NCBI GenBank assembly: GCA_045124015.1
Contig: JBGVLA010000108.1
Span: 1-52,471 of the forward strand
Direction of reading: 5' to 3'
From: QALR01 sp045124015
GTDB lineage: Bacteria > Bacillota > Clostridia > Oscillospirales > CAG-272
Length of the DNA stretch: 52,471 nucleotides
The position numbers and the translations under genes are program-made. The notes below the pieces were generated by a model. It saw only the letters and a program-made list of their open reading frames with translations. It was not told where the DNA came from and made no database searches. Below, one piece after another: positions 16,180-26,000 of this stretch. Each line of letters begins with the position of its first letter. Within the stretch, counting starts at the first letter, position 1.

Positions 16180-17487
16180 TTATTTGTCAAGAAGACAAGC
16201 AATTCCGGGGAGTTCCTTACCTTCAAGGAATTCGAGGGAAGCGCCGCCACCTGTGGAGATGTGGGTGATGCGGTCAGCAAAGCCGAGCTGTTCGCAAGCA
16301 GCAGCGGAGTCGCCGCCACCAACGATGGTGATCGCTTCGGATTCAGCAAGAGCTTCTGCAACAGCGATCGTACCCTTTGCGAGAGTGGGGTTTTCAAATA
16401 CGCCCATAGGACCGTTCCAAACAACAGTCTTTGCGCTCTTTACAGCGTCAGCAAAGAGAGCTCTGGTGTTTTCACCGATATCAAGACCCATCTTGTCAGC
16501 GGGGATTGCATTGGAGGGAACAGTTTCAACAGCGATTTCAGCGTCGATAGGATTCGGGAAATCAGCAGCGATAACGGTATCGATGGGAAGAAGGAGCTTT
16601 ACGCCTGCTTCTTCAGCCTTTGCCATCATTTCCTTGCAGTAGTCAACCTTTTCTGCATCGAAAAGGGATGTACCGATGGAATAGCCCTTAGCAGCGAGGA
16701 ATGTGTAAGCCATACCACCGCCGATGATGAGGGTGTCAACCTTGGTAAGGAGGTTGTTGATAACGTTGAGCTTATCGGAAACCTTAGCACCGCCGAGGAT
16801 TGCAACGAAGGGTCTTGCAGGATTTTCAAGAGCCTTACCCATAACGCCGATTTCTTTCTGAATGAGGTAACCGCAAACAGCGGGGAGGTAATCAGCAACA
16901 CCTGCTGTGGTAGCATGTGCTCTGTGAGCAGTACCGAATGCGTCGTTTACATAAACTTCTGCGAGAGATGCGAGTTCTTTTGCAAATTCAGCATCGTTCT
17001 TTTCTTCTCTTGCGTCGAAACGAACGTTTTCGATGAGAACTGCTTCGCCTGCGTTCATAGCAGCGATTTTTGCTTTTGCATCTTCGCCGATGATATCGGT
17101 AGCGAAAGCAACTTTGCCATCGAGGTATTCATTGAGACGGTCAGCAACGGGCTTAAGACTGAGTTTTGTTCTGTCTTTGCCTGCTTTAGCGAGAAGCTCA
17201 GCCTTTGCAGCTGCCTGTTCTTCAACAGGGAGAGCTTCTACTTTTTTCTTTTCTTTCTTTGTAAGACCAAAGCCTTCTGTGAGAACGTTGTGAGGCTTAC
17301 CCATGTGAGAGCAAAGAATAACCTTGCAGCCCTTACCAAGAAGATACTTGATTGCGGGGAGAGCTTCTACGATTCTCTTATCACTTGTGATCACACCGTC
17401 TTTGAGCGGTACGTTAAAGTCGCATCTAACGAGGACTTTTTTGCCGGCAAGATCGATGTCTTCGATTGTTTTCTTGTTATAGTTCAT
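16180..17487 (-). CDS. pgk: Phosphoglycerate kinase
   Basis: Makes ATP from 1,3-bisphosphoglycerate in glycolysis. The 435-residue protein has the N-terminal substrate motif VLVRCDFNVPLKDG, a KLNVINNLL-type hinge helix, NGPMGVFENP and the C-terminal nucleotide segment IVGGGDSAAAC and ISTGGGASLEFLEGK. It is longer than many bacterial Pgk proteins (about 395) because of an insertion near residues 75-105 rich in Lys, Glu and Ala. A TTGCAA-17-TATACT promoter lies upstream and tpiA downstream. Confidence 0.98.
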   Translation of the reverse strand: MNYNKKTIEDIDLAGKKVLVRCDFNVPLKDGVITSDKRIVEALPAIKYLLGKGCKVILCSHMGKPHNVLTEGFGLTKKEKKKVEALPVEEQAAAKAELLAKAGKDRTKLSLKPVADRLNEYLDGKVAFATDIIGEDAKAKIAAMNAGEAVLIENVRFDAREEKNDAEFAKELASLAEVYVNDAFGTAHRAHATTAGVADYLPAVCGYLIQKEIGVMGKALENPARPFVAILGGAKVSDKLNVINNLLTKVDTLIIGGGMAYTFLAAKGYSIGTSLFDAEKVDYCKEMMAKAEEAGVKLLLPIDTVIAADFPNPIDAEIAVETVPSNAIPADKMGLDIGENTRALFADAVKSAKTVVWNGPMGVFENPTLAKGTIAVAEALAESEAITIVGGGDSAAACEQLGFADRITHISTGGGASLEFLEGKELPGIACLLDK

Positions 17488-17524
17488 CGGTTTATACCAT
17501 CCTTCTATAATATTTTACATTTTC

Positions 17525-17553
17525 AGTATACCACCAAATACATGGTTTTGCAA
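17525..17553 (-). promoter_or_regulatory. Promoter of pgk-tpiA
   Basis: TTGCAA and TATACT with 17-bp spacing on the minus strand, about 40 bp before the pgk start codon. Confidence 0.65.
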
Positions 17554-17621
17554 TATTTTTCTTGTAATTTATGTGGTTTTTATCGTGTTTTTTCGTTTCT
17601 ATTGCTGTTGTATTCCCATAT

Positions 17622-17724
17622 TTCGGTCAAGCGCGTTGCGCTTGCGGTTTTTGCGCACTTTTTGCCGTCAAAAAGTGCCCTGTTTTTCTTTTGGCTACTT
17701 TTCTTTTTGCAAAGAAAAGTACGC
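17622..17724 (-). repeat. Dispersed three-hairpin palindromic repeat, copy 2
   Basis: The same element as at 13147-13254 but inverted, with all three palindromes kept. It ends 5 bp from the stop codon of the U32-family gene, so its AAAGAAAAGT/ACTTTTCTTT hairpin could also serve that gene as a 3' end. Confidence 0.75.
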
Positions 17725-17729
17725 CCAGC

Positions 17730-18956
17730 TCAGTTTGCGCCGCGCATGATATCCCCTGCGTGAACCTCAAAGGGAACAGGAACAGTGAACACCATGAACG
17801 GATGCGGAGCGGATTCTACCGCCTCACCTGCTTCGTTTACCATGGAAGCAATGGTAAAGCCCTTACCAAATTCGCCGGGCGTAATGATCTCCACTGCATC
17901 ACCGACCTTCGCTTTGTTGCGCTGAATGAAGGTCGCCGTACCGCTTTCCGCATCGTAAGAGGTGCAGACCGCGAGATACGATTTTTCGCGCAGATAACCG
18001 GGCTGTGTGCAGGTCTGTGCATTCTGCATCGGGTCATCGAAATAATAGCCTGTGCAGTATTCTCTGTGGCTGACGGAGTCAAGCTCGCGGAGCCATCTTT
18101 CATCAAGCTTGTAGTCGGCGCCATTCTTTATGTAGCCGTCGATCGCCGCGCGATAGGCGTTGGTAACGACAGCCGTATAATAAGCGCTCTTCATTCTGCC
18201 CTCGATCTTAAAGGAAGCGATACCGCTTTCCATGAGCTCAGGAACATGCTCCAGCATACACATATCCTTGGAGCTCATGATATATGTTCCCTCCTTGTAT
18301 TCCTCGATCGGGAACGGCATATCGGGACGTTTTTCTTCACGAATGGTATAATTCCAACGGCAAGGCTGAGCGCAAGCGCCTCGGTTGGCATCTCTGCCCA
18401 CAAGCGCATTGGAAAGCAAGCATCTGCCCGAGAACGAAACGCACATCGAGCCGTGAATAAACGCTTCGATCTCGAGTTCCGCGGGGATATTTCTGCGAAT
18501 CTCCTTGATTTCCGCCATGGAAAGCTCACGCGCAAGCACGACGCGGGTCGCACCGAATTTATGCCATGCGATGGCGTCTGCGGAGCTGACGATACCCGAC
18601 TGGGTGGAGATATGAAGCTCTGTTTTCGGAAGAAGCTCTTTGACGAGCGTCATCACGCCTATATCCGCAACGATCGCCGCATCGGGCGCACCGTTCGGGA
18701 GATCTGCCAGCGCCTTCAAAAATTCCTTCAGCGCAGGATATTCATATTCACGGGGCATGGTATTGAGCGTGATATAGATCTTTTTACCACGCGCATGGGC
18801 ATAGCCGATCGCCTCGTTCATTTCTTCCAAAGTAAAATTATCAGCGGCGGCACGCATACCGAAGTTCGTACCTGCCAAATAGACAGCGTCCGCACCGTAA
18901 AGGAACGCCATTTTCATTTTTTCAAAATTGCCCGCAGGCGATAAAAGCTCTGCCAT
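17730..18956 (-). CDS. trhP: U32 family protein, probable tRNA hydroxylation protein TrhP
   Basis: U32 proteins were first annotated as collagenase-like peptidases, but TrhP/YegQ members act in prephenate-dependent 5-hydroxyuridine formation at tRNA position 34. The 408-residue protein keeps the cysteine cluster HGSMCVSFSGRCLLSNALVG with GACAQPCRWNY, as in E. coli TrhP, and starts with the family hallmark MAELLSPAGNFEKMKMAFLYGADAVY. It follows mltG by 30 bp. In Bacillus subtilis the yrrL-yrrM-yrrN-yrrO cluster shows the same neighbourhood. The exact subfamily (TrhP versus other U32) is the uncertain part. Confidence 0.8.
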   Translation of the reverse strand: MAELLSPAGNFEKMKMAFLYGADAVYLAGTNFGMRAAADNFTLEEMNEAIGYAHARGKKIYITLNTMPREYEYPALKEFLKALADLPNGAPDAAIVADIGVMTLVKELLPKTELHISTQSGIVSSADAIAWHKFGATRVVLARELSMAEIKEIRRNIPAELEIEAFIHGSMCVSFSGRCLLSNALVGRDANRGACAQPCRWNYTIREEKRPDMPFPIEEYKEGTYIMSSKDMCMLEHVPELMESGIASFKIEGRMKSAYYTAVVTNAYRAAIDGYIKNGADYKLDERWLRELDSVSHREYCTGYYFDDPMQNAQTCTQPGYLREKSYLAVCTSYDAESGTATFIQRNKAKVGDAVEIITPGEFGKGFTIASMVNEAGEAVESAPHPFMVFTVPVPFEVHAGDIMRGAN

Positions 18957-18986
18957 AAATCATTTTCCTTTCAAAATTGCAATTAT

Positions 18987-20039
18987 CTATGAGCGCAGAC
19001 TTGCAACTGCGCGTAAATGTTCCGCATAGGTGCGCGAAAAGATCGTGCTTTTGTCGCTTGCGGAAACGAAATAATAATAATCGGTATCGGCGGGATAGAT
19101 CGCCGCCATGATGGCTTCCTGCCCCGGAGAACAGATCGCACCGGGCGGAAGTCCCTTATTTTTATAGGTGTTATAAGGGCTTTCGATGGTATCAAGGTCA
19201 TCTGCCGTCAGCGTTTCCTTGTTCCCTGCCGTTTCCTTGGCGTATTTCACCGTCGCATCGCTTTGCAAATAGGGGAAGCCGCGGTTTTCCAGACGATTGT
19301 GGAAAACCGATGAAATACTCGTCATATCCGAGCGATAATAGGCTTCGCTTTCGATGACGGACGCCAAACACAAAATTTCATCGACGGTATACCCTCGCCT
19401 TTTCGCCTCAGCACGCAAATTTTCATCAAATTTCCGATTAAAATTGGAGAGAAGCTTTGCGAGGATCTCCGTTTCGCTCGAATCGGAATACACGAAATAG
19501 GTATCGGGGAAAAGATAGCCGTCAAGACGATAGGTTCGTCCCTCATTTTCGGGGATATTTTCGAGAAAATCATACCCGAAATCACCGTTTTCGATCGCCT
19601 CAATAAAGCCATCTCTCGTGCCAATTCCCTCGGAAACGAACAGATCGATGATCTCATCTGTCGTAAAGCCCTCGGGAATCGTGATCTTTTGTTGCAAACG
19701 CACACCTTTTTTGGGAGAAAGCATATATCGAAGCTCATCATAGCCCATTGCATGATTCAGCGTAAATTCTCCCGTTAAATATTCATCGTTCCAGTTGCGG
19801 AAATTGCCGTAGAGCCGATATAAAAACGGGAAACGAACAAGACCGTTTCTTGCCAGAATCGATGAGACCTCTTTCCCATCGGCATTTTCGGGGATCACGA
19901 CTGTAATTTCGTCTTTTTCTCCGCCGACAAGAGCAAAAACATCGTCCGCCATGCATATGATCGTCGCGGAAATCACGATGGAAACGAGAAAGGATATCCA
20001 AACCACCCTGAGTATCGGATGGGATTTTTTCTTTTTCAT
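18987..20039 (-). CDS. mltG: Endolytic murein transglycosylase MltG
   Basis: MltG cleaves nascent glycan strands in the membrane and is thought to end peptidoglycan polymerisation. The 350-residue protein has a short basic N-terminus, one transmembrane helix (about 9-31), a LysM-like region and the YceG catalytic domain. LASVIESEAYYRSD carries the expected catalytic Glu, and SPYNTYKNKGLPPGAICSPG is the family signature. GAAGGAAG precedes the ATG. It is cotranscribed with the U32 gene. Confidence 0.95.
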   Translation of the reverse strand: MKKKKSHPILRVVWISFLVSIVISATIICMADDVFALVGGEKDEITVVIPENADGKEVSSILARNGLVRFPFLYRLYGNFRNWNDEYLTGEFTLNHAMGYDELRYMLSPKKGVRLQQKITIPEGFTTDEIIDLFVSEGIGTRDGFIEAIENGDFGYDFLENIPENEGRTYRLDGYLFPDTYFVYSDSSETEILAKLLSNFNRKFDENLRAEAKRRGYTVDEILCLASVIESEAYYRSDMTSISSVFHNRLENRGFPYLQSDATVKYAKETAGNKETLTADDLDTIESPYNTYKNKGLPPGAICSPGQEAIMAAIYPADTDYYYFVSASDKSTIFSRTYAEHLRAVASLRS

Positions 20040-20191
20040 AAGTTATCTTCCTTCAACACTTTTTTACATAGTGTCTGCGGAAAATCGTTTTTTATGCTAA
20101 GGTCATTCAAGATGACACGCGGAGGAAAACTCAAAAATAAAGTTTTATTTGTTACAACATACTACACCATACGATCTTCTCCATAACCGGT

Positions 20192-21109
20192 TCAAACAAA
20201 AAGCCTTACGACCGCAACGATGAGATAAGCACACAAGAGCATCCAAAGCGTCGGTGCGGTCAGCATATCAAAAAGCACCCAAATATGCTTATGTTTCGGG
20301 GCGCGAACGGGCGCATTTTCTTCTGTTTTTGCGCGCTCACGGAGTATTTTTTCTGCGAGATGGAGAAACAAATACAGCGAGATCCCCCAAAAAACTACAC
20401 ATAGCACGCCAAAAAGCGTTCGGCTCTCGCTTGAGATCGACATGAGCCATATATATTTTTCAAAAGTAATGGTGTAAATACCGTATGCGATATGCATAAG
20501 CATCGGTATCGCAAGATTCCCCGTTAAAAACCGAAGGATCGAAAAAAAGAGCGAGCTTACGAACACAAGCGGAAATACGGCAAACGAAAAGCTCAAAAGC
20601 GAAGCAAGAAGCGAGGACATCACGGCGCTCGTAAGCACGCCCGCCATACGATATTCATAATAGACCGCACCGCGAAACGTAAGCTCCTCCATGATCGCAG
20701 GAAGAAGCGCCACGGCAAAAAACGCAAGCAACCATTCCCCGACAGACGCGGGAAACGAAAGGACAAAGCCATACAGAGAAATTTCCCGATAATCAAATTC
20801 TCCGCCGAAAAGCGCGTATTTGATCGCCGCCGTCAAAAAGATCAACGTCAGAAAGCCCGCAAGCGCGAGAAGCAAATCTTTCTTTTTCGGCGCTCGCATG
20901 GGAAAAAGCTCCGCAAATTTCGCACCGCGCAGAAAGCAAAAAAGCAAAAGCGGAACGCCAAACGCCAAAAGCGTAAAGATCAAGACAAGCGCAGAGGTTT
21001 TCGCGCCGCCTTCGCCCTCCAAAAAGCCAAAAACGAGCAAAAGCACCAACACGGCAAGCGCCAGTGCCGGTGCCAGAAGAAACGGATTTTTTCTGTTATT
21101 TGCAGGCAT
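20192..21109 (-). CDS. CPBP-family intramembrane protein, motif 2 and 3 altered
   Basis: A 305-residue protein with about eight membrane helices. It has motif 1 of the CPBP/Abi intramembrane metalloproteases (EELTFR, E141, E142 and R146). In most members motif 2 supplies a His; here the aligned segment is SSLLASLLSFS with Ser173 at that place. Motif 3 keeps a His (H206 in LMHIAYG) but lacks the usual Asn. Proteolytic activity is therefore doubtful. The start was chosen at the ATG after AAGAGGA, overlapping the preceding MTHFS gene by 14 bp. A 152-bp gap with no recognised feature separates it from mltG. Confidence 0.75.
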   Translation of the reverse strand: MPANNRKNPFLLAPALALAVLVLLLVFGFLEGEGGAKTSALVLIFTLLAFGVPLLLFCFLRGAKFAELFPMRAPKKKDLLLALAGFLTLIFLTAAIKYALFGGEFDYREISLYGFVLSFPASVGEWLLAFFAVALLPAIMEELTFRGAVYYEYRMAGVLTSAVMSSLLASLLSFSFAVFPLVFVSSLFFSILRFLTGNLAIPMLMHIAYGIYTITFEKYIWLMSISSESRTLFGVLCVVFWGISLYLFLHLAEKILRERAKTEENAPVRAPKHKHIWVLFDMLTAPTLWMLLCAYLIVAVVRLFV

Positions 21110-21683
21110 AGATTCCTCTTTCGCTGACGATGACGTCCACCGTGATATCATATCTGCCGTGAGGCACGTTTTTCAAAATAAATTCCTCATACACGATGCC
21201 GATGGAGGCAGGTCTTGTTTTTCCGAAGAAGCGATCATAATAACCGCCGCCATAGCCAACGCGATATCCGCGTCTGTCATAAACGATGGCAGGAACAAGG
21301 CAAAGCACATTCTGCGTTTCCACAGAGGCGGTGTCGAACGATTCAAGCGTCGTTTTCGGTTCCATGATGCCGTATGAACCCTTTTCAAAATCCTCTTTCG
21401 AGTTCACGAAATAAAAGATCATGGAATGATCCTCCGCGTTACAGCGCGGAAACGCCACGCGTTTCCCTGCCGCAAGCGCGGCTTCCATAACGGGAAGGAT
21501 ATCCACCTCCGCTTTCATGGGATAAAACATCAAAATCACATCTGCATAACGGTAAACAGCGCTGGAAAGGATATTGCGGCAAATTTTTGCGTCTCGAGCC
21601 GCGCGCACCTCCAAAGGAAGCGCCGTGCGCTTCTCAAGATATTTTTTTCGAAGCTCGATCTTGTATTTTCTGGTTTCGTACAT
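21096..21683 (-). CDS. 5-formyltetrahydrofolate cyclo-ligase
   Basis: Converts 5-formyl-THF to 5,10-methenyl-THF with ATP, returning a storage folate to one-carbon metabolism. The 195-residue protein has the family's ATP/Mg segment GYRVGYGGGYYDRF near residues 140-153 and the N-terminal KIELRKKYLEKR. Size is typical (180-200). It lies 34 bp behind the DJ-1 gene and overlaps the CPBP gene, so it is inside a cotranscribed series. Confidence 0.95.
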   Translation of the reverse strand: MYETRKYKIELRKKYLEKRTALPLEVRAARDAKICRNILSSAVYRYADVILMFYPMKAEVDILPVMEAALAAGKRVAFPRCNAEDHSMIFYFVNSKEDFEKGSYGIMEPKTTLESFDTASVETQNVLCLVPAIVYDRRGYRVGYGGGYYDRFFGKTRPASIGIVYEEFILKNVPHGRYDITVDVIVSERGIYACK

Positions 21684-21717
21684 CTGACAAAGCCATCCCT
21701 TTCACAGTATTTCTTTC

Positions 21718-22263
21718 TCAATCGGCAATGACCGCACTGCGGAGCGAAGCTGCCTTTTCCGCGCCGAAGAGAACCTCTGCAAGCGTAAGCGAAAAATCAA
21801 GCGCCGCGCCCATGCCTGCGCCGGTAATGATGCTACCATCCACACAAACGCGCTTTCCGAGAAGTCTTGCGCCCTTGAGATAGGATTCAAAGCCGGGATA
21901 GCAGGTCGCATTCTTACCAATGAGATAACCGCGCTTGCCAAGCACGAGCGGTGCTGCACAGATCGCGGCAAGATATCCGCCCTTTTCATGAACGGCAGAA
22001 AGTGCGCGTTCCACGATCTCGCTTTCGTCAAGATGTGTCGTTCCGGGGAGTCCGCCGGGAACAACGACCATATCATAATCAAACGAAGTCAGCGCTTCGG
22101 CATCGATATCCGCGGTGATACGGATGGCATGGGAACCGATCAGCTCCTTACCGCCGACACCGGCAACGGTTACGTCAGCACCTGCGCGGCGAAGAATATC
22201 GACAACGGTAAGCGCTTCGATCTCCTCCGTTCCGTTTGCAAAAAACAAAAGTACCTTTTTCAT
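21718..22263 (-). CDS. DJ-1/PfpI family protein (YajL-like)
   Basis: A 181-residue protein of the DJ-1/ThiJ group with the nucleophile-elbow cysteine C102 in AAICAAP, the conserved N-terminal Glu in NGTEEIE, and VVVPGGLPG and GAGMGAALDF segments. Bacterial relatives are reported as chaperones or glyoxalase/deglycase-type stress proteins; the actual reaction cannot be told from sequence. It sits between tmk and the folate gene. Confidence 0.9.
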   Translation of the reverse strand: MKKVLLFFANGTEEIEALTVVDILRRAGADVTVAGVGGKELIGSHAIRITADIDAEALTSFDYDMVVVPGGLPGTTHLDESEIVERALSAVHEKGGYLAAICAAPLVLGKRGYLIGKNATCYPGFESYLKGARLLGKRVCVDGSIITGAGMGAALDFSLTLAEVLFGAEKAASLRSAVIAD

Positions 22264-22286
22264 CGTTTATATTTCCTTTCTTTCTA

Positions 22287-22961
22287 TCAGCCAATATCCA
22301 GAAGCTTCGTTACTTCTTCCAAGATCTTTCCCGCGATGATCTCTTGGGAAAGGGGTTTTTTACCCTCATAGCAAATGATATTGCGCCAACCAAGCTTGTC
22401 CGAGGCATATGCCGCCGCCTTATAGCAACGTTCCATATAGTCCGCGTCCAGCTCATGAATATCTTTTTTCTGTCCTGTTGCCTCGCTGCGTCCGCTGACA
22501 AGATCCATTGCGATCTCATATTTCATATCGAGATACAAAACAAGATCGGGATGCGGAATACCCAGCTTTCCATATTCAAATTCCTCGACCCAATCCAGAT
22601 AATCCGTCCAATCTCCGCGGTCAAGCTTTGCCAGCTGATGGATCTCATTGGAGGAAACGTAGCGCGTCGCAATGATGACGCTATCGGGTCTTTCATAAAA
22701 TTCTTTCCAATGCTGAACGTAAGATGCATAGCGATCCACCGCATAAAAGCTGGAAGCGGCGTATGCATTGACGTCCCCGGGCTTTTTTCCGAATGCACCG
22801 CCAAGATACATACGAACGAGCATGGAGGAATCGCTCGCATAATCGGGGAAGGAAACGACGTGAACGTCCTTTCCCTGCCCTCTCAGCTCATCCGCCAGGA
22901 TAGGAGTCTGCGTAGATTTTCCCGAGCCGTCAAGCCCTTCTATTACAATCAGTCTTCCCAT
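22287..22961 (-). CDS. tmk: Thymidylate kinase
   Basis: Phosphorylates dTMP to dTDP. The 224-residue P-loop kinase has Walker A GLDGSGKST (residues 9-17), a FPDY segment in the usual FPR/FPD position, and VDRYASY corresponding to the DRY/DRH motif. It is slightly longer than typical Tmk (205-215), mainly in the lid and C-terminal region (SEATGQKKDIHELDADY). It lies 42 bp behind ftsK. Confidence 0.93.
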   Translation of the reverse strand: MGRLIVIEGLDGSGKSTQTPILADELRGQGKDVHVVSFPDYASDSSMLVRMYLGGAFGKKPGDVNAYAASSFYAVDRYASYVQHWKEFYERPDSVIIATRYVSSNEIHQLAKLDRGDWTDYLDWVEEFEYGKLGIPHPDLVLYLDMKYEIAMDLVSGRSEATGQKKDIHELDADYMERCYKAAAYASDKLGWRNIICYEGKKPLSQEIIAGKILEEVTKLLDIG

Positions 22962-23003
22962 ATATAGACTTCCTTTCTGTTACCACGAAGCGAGCGCCGT
23001 CCG

Positions 23004-26000
23004 TCAAAGATCGAACGGCGGCTCATCCTCCGCACCTGCGGCGGCTTCGCTGTCATCATGATTCATTTTCATTTCTAAATATTGCTCACGGGAGATCAGC
23101 ACCGCACGGGGCTTCTGACCCTCAGGGGGGCTGACGATACCGCGTTTTTCCATCACGTCTATGAGCTTTGCCGCTCTGCCATAGCCCAAAGACAAGCGTC
23201 TCTGGATGAGCGAAGTGGAGATCTTACCCGATTCCACGGCAAGCTCGATGGCGGCATCCAGCATCGGATCGACGTCCTCGCCGTCGTCCATTGCGGCATC
23301 GGCAGCTGCAGCAGATGCTGCCGCTTTGCCCTTTTTCTGTCCGCAAACGGCGGCATTCTTTTCGATCTCTTTGATGATATCGTCGGAATACGTCGCTTCC
23401 GTGCTCTGCGCCTTGATAAAATCGATAACATCTTCAATTTCCTTTTCGGAAACGAACGAGCCCTGAACACGGATAGGCTTGGACGAACCGACGGGCGAGA
23501 AGAGCATATCACCCTTACCGATCAGCTTCTCAGCACCCTGTGTATCGATGATGATACGGGAGTCGATCTGGTTGGAAACGGTGAAGGCGATACGAGACGG
23601 GATATTGGCCTTGATCAGACCCGTAATAACGTCTGTGGAAGGGCGCTGTGTACCGATAATGAGGTGCATACCTGCGGCACGCGCCTTCTGTGCGAGACGG
23701 CAGATCGAGGTTTCCACATCGTCGGGCGCGCTCATCATAAGATCGGCAAGCTCATCGATGATGATGACTACCTGCGGAAGCTTTTCCTTGAGCGGATCAT
23801 CCGCGATCGCCGCATTATACTGCGCAATATTACGAACGTGCTGTGCTTCGATGAGTTCAAAACGGCGTTCCATTTCCTGCACCGCCCAGTGGAGCGAGCC
23901 TGCCGCCTTTTTCGGATCGAATACGACAGGAACAAGCAAATGCGGAAGTCCGTTATACACGTTCAGCTCGACCTTTTTCGGGTCGATGAGGATAAGCTTG
24001 ACTTCGTCGGGGCGTGCCTTATAGAGAAGGCTGATGATCAAGCTATTGATACAAACGGATTTACCCTGACCTGTCGCACCCGCGATGAGAAGGTGGGGCA
24101 TTTTGGCAATATCCAGATAAACGGGAGCACCCGAAACGTCCATACCGAGAGAAGCGGTCAGCTTGCTCTTTGCCGATTCAAAACGGCTGTCCTCGATCAG
24201 CTCGCGGACAAAAACGGTATTGGTCTTCTTATTCGGTACTTCGATACCGATCGCACTCTTACCCGAAATGATACCGTCGCTTCGTACGCCGCTCGTGGCA
24301 AGGGAAAGCGCGATATCGTCAAGCAGATTGATGATGGAGCGCACGCGCGTACCGGGCGCAGGCTCGATCTCATAACGAGTGATCGTCGGACCGCGGGAAA
24401 CGTTGGAAATACCGACGCGAACGTTGAAGCTATCCAGCGTTTGAATGATCCTATCTGCGTTTTCTCGAAGCTCGGCAGAAACGTCTCCGCCTTTATCCAC
24501 CTGCGGCTTTGCCAAAAGATCGATGGGCGGGAATTCATATTCTCGAGGCTTCGGAATATCGTCAACGGTATCCTCATCCGCCTCAGTCGAAGGAGCGGGA
24601 ACGCTCATTTCAGGCGGACGAATGGAAATCACATCCGACACGGGAGCTGGCTCGGGCTTTGTGGGCGGAACAATCTGAATCGGTGCCTCCGCAGGCGTCT
24701 GCTCTGCTTTTTTCGGTTCTGTATATACGGGGGCAGGACGCGCCTTGGGTGCCTCCTCGACCGCCGTTTTTTCCACAGGCGCGGATCGATACATCGGCTC
24801 ATACGCCTTCTTTTCCTCCGCGACGGGCGCGGACGTAGTTTGCGGCTCTGTTTTTGTCTTTTTCACAGGAATGAGATATTGCATATCTTCATCCGCATCG
24901 ATCTCATCGGGAGAAACGAATGCAGTACCCGAAAGTGGTTTTTCTCCGGGCTTGAGCTCCATATGTGCTTCGGTTTGATATGCTTCTGCTTCTTCATCCG
25001 TTTTTGCGCCATGGGCATAGCGGGAAAGAACCTCTTCATCCTTCTTTTGATCAAAGATCGACTCGAGAGAGACCTTTTCCTCTTCGGGTTCGATCACGCT
25101 CACGGGGCGAAGCTTTTCCTTTTTTGATACAGGTGCAGGTGCCTCTTCCTCGAAAGCAGAGTCTTTCTCGAAAGCAGGCTCGGTGGGATCGTTTCCGAAT
25201 GCGGCATCATCCGCAAAGATATCTCGGTCGATATTATCTGCACGTTTTTTGGTGTTTTGGGTATTCGTTTCGGCTTTTTTGCGATTATCCGCCGCTCTTT
25301 TCGCGGCTTCGTATGCCTTTTGCTCTGCCCTTGCGCGCGCTTCGGCTTCTCTTTCCTGCTTTTCGCGCTCCTCACGCTTGGCATCGCGTTCGTCCTTTCG
25401 CGCTCTTTGTGCCGCACGATTTCTTTGACGATAGAAGCGGTATCTCTGCAAGCACTCGATGGGGGTAAGTCCGAAAAGCGCCATCGCAAAGCCGATCAAA
25501 AACAAGCTTCCGAATAAGATCGTTCCCGGATAACCAAAGGCACAGATCAGCGCACTCGCAAGCAGACCGCCAAAAAAGCCGCCGCCATGATAGTCAACGC
25601 CATCGGTAAAGAAGCCCTTGATCGAATGCCAAGTGAATGCCATCTCCACCGTAGATTTCGGAACGTCCGCCGCGATGCAATAGATCGTATGCACCATGAC
25701 GGAGGAAAAAAGCAAAACGAAGATCGCTACGAGATATTTGAATTTGACGGCGCCGGAGAGCACATCGCGGCGCCAGAACAAGGCAATCTGCAAGAGCAAA
25801 AACGGCACGAGAAACGCCGCCGCGCCAAAAAGCCCGAAAAGGCAATAGTTGATGGCGTATCCGATAATACCGACATCATCACGAAATGCATAACAGATGC
25901 CGATAAAGATCGAAAACACGATCAAAAGCACCATTGCAAGCTGATTGCCGACGGACGAAGGGTTTGGCTCCTTCTTTTCCTTCTTCTTTTTTTCGGATGC

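Noticed and set aside
20040..20191. Terminator or promoter before mltG.
   Set aside because: Only a weak overlapping AAATAAA/TTTATTT hairpin and no well-spaced promoter hexamers were found.
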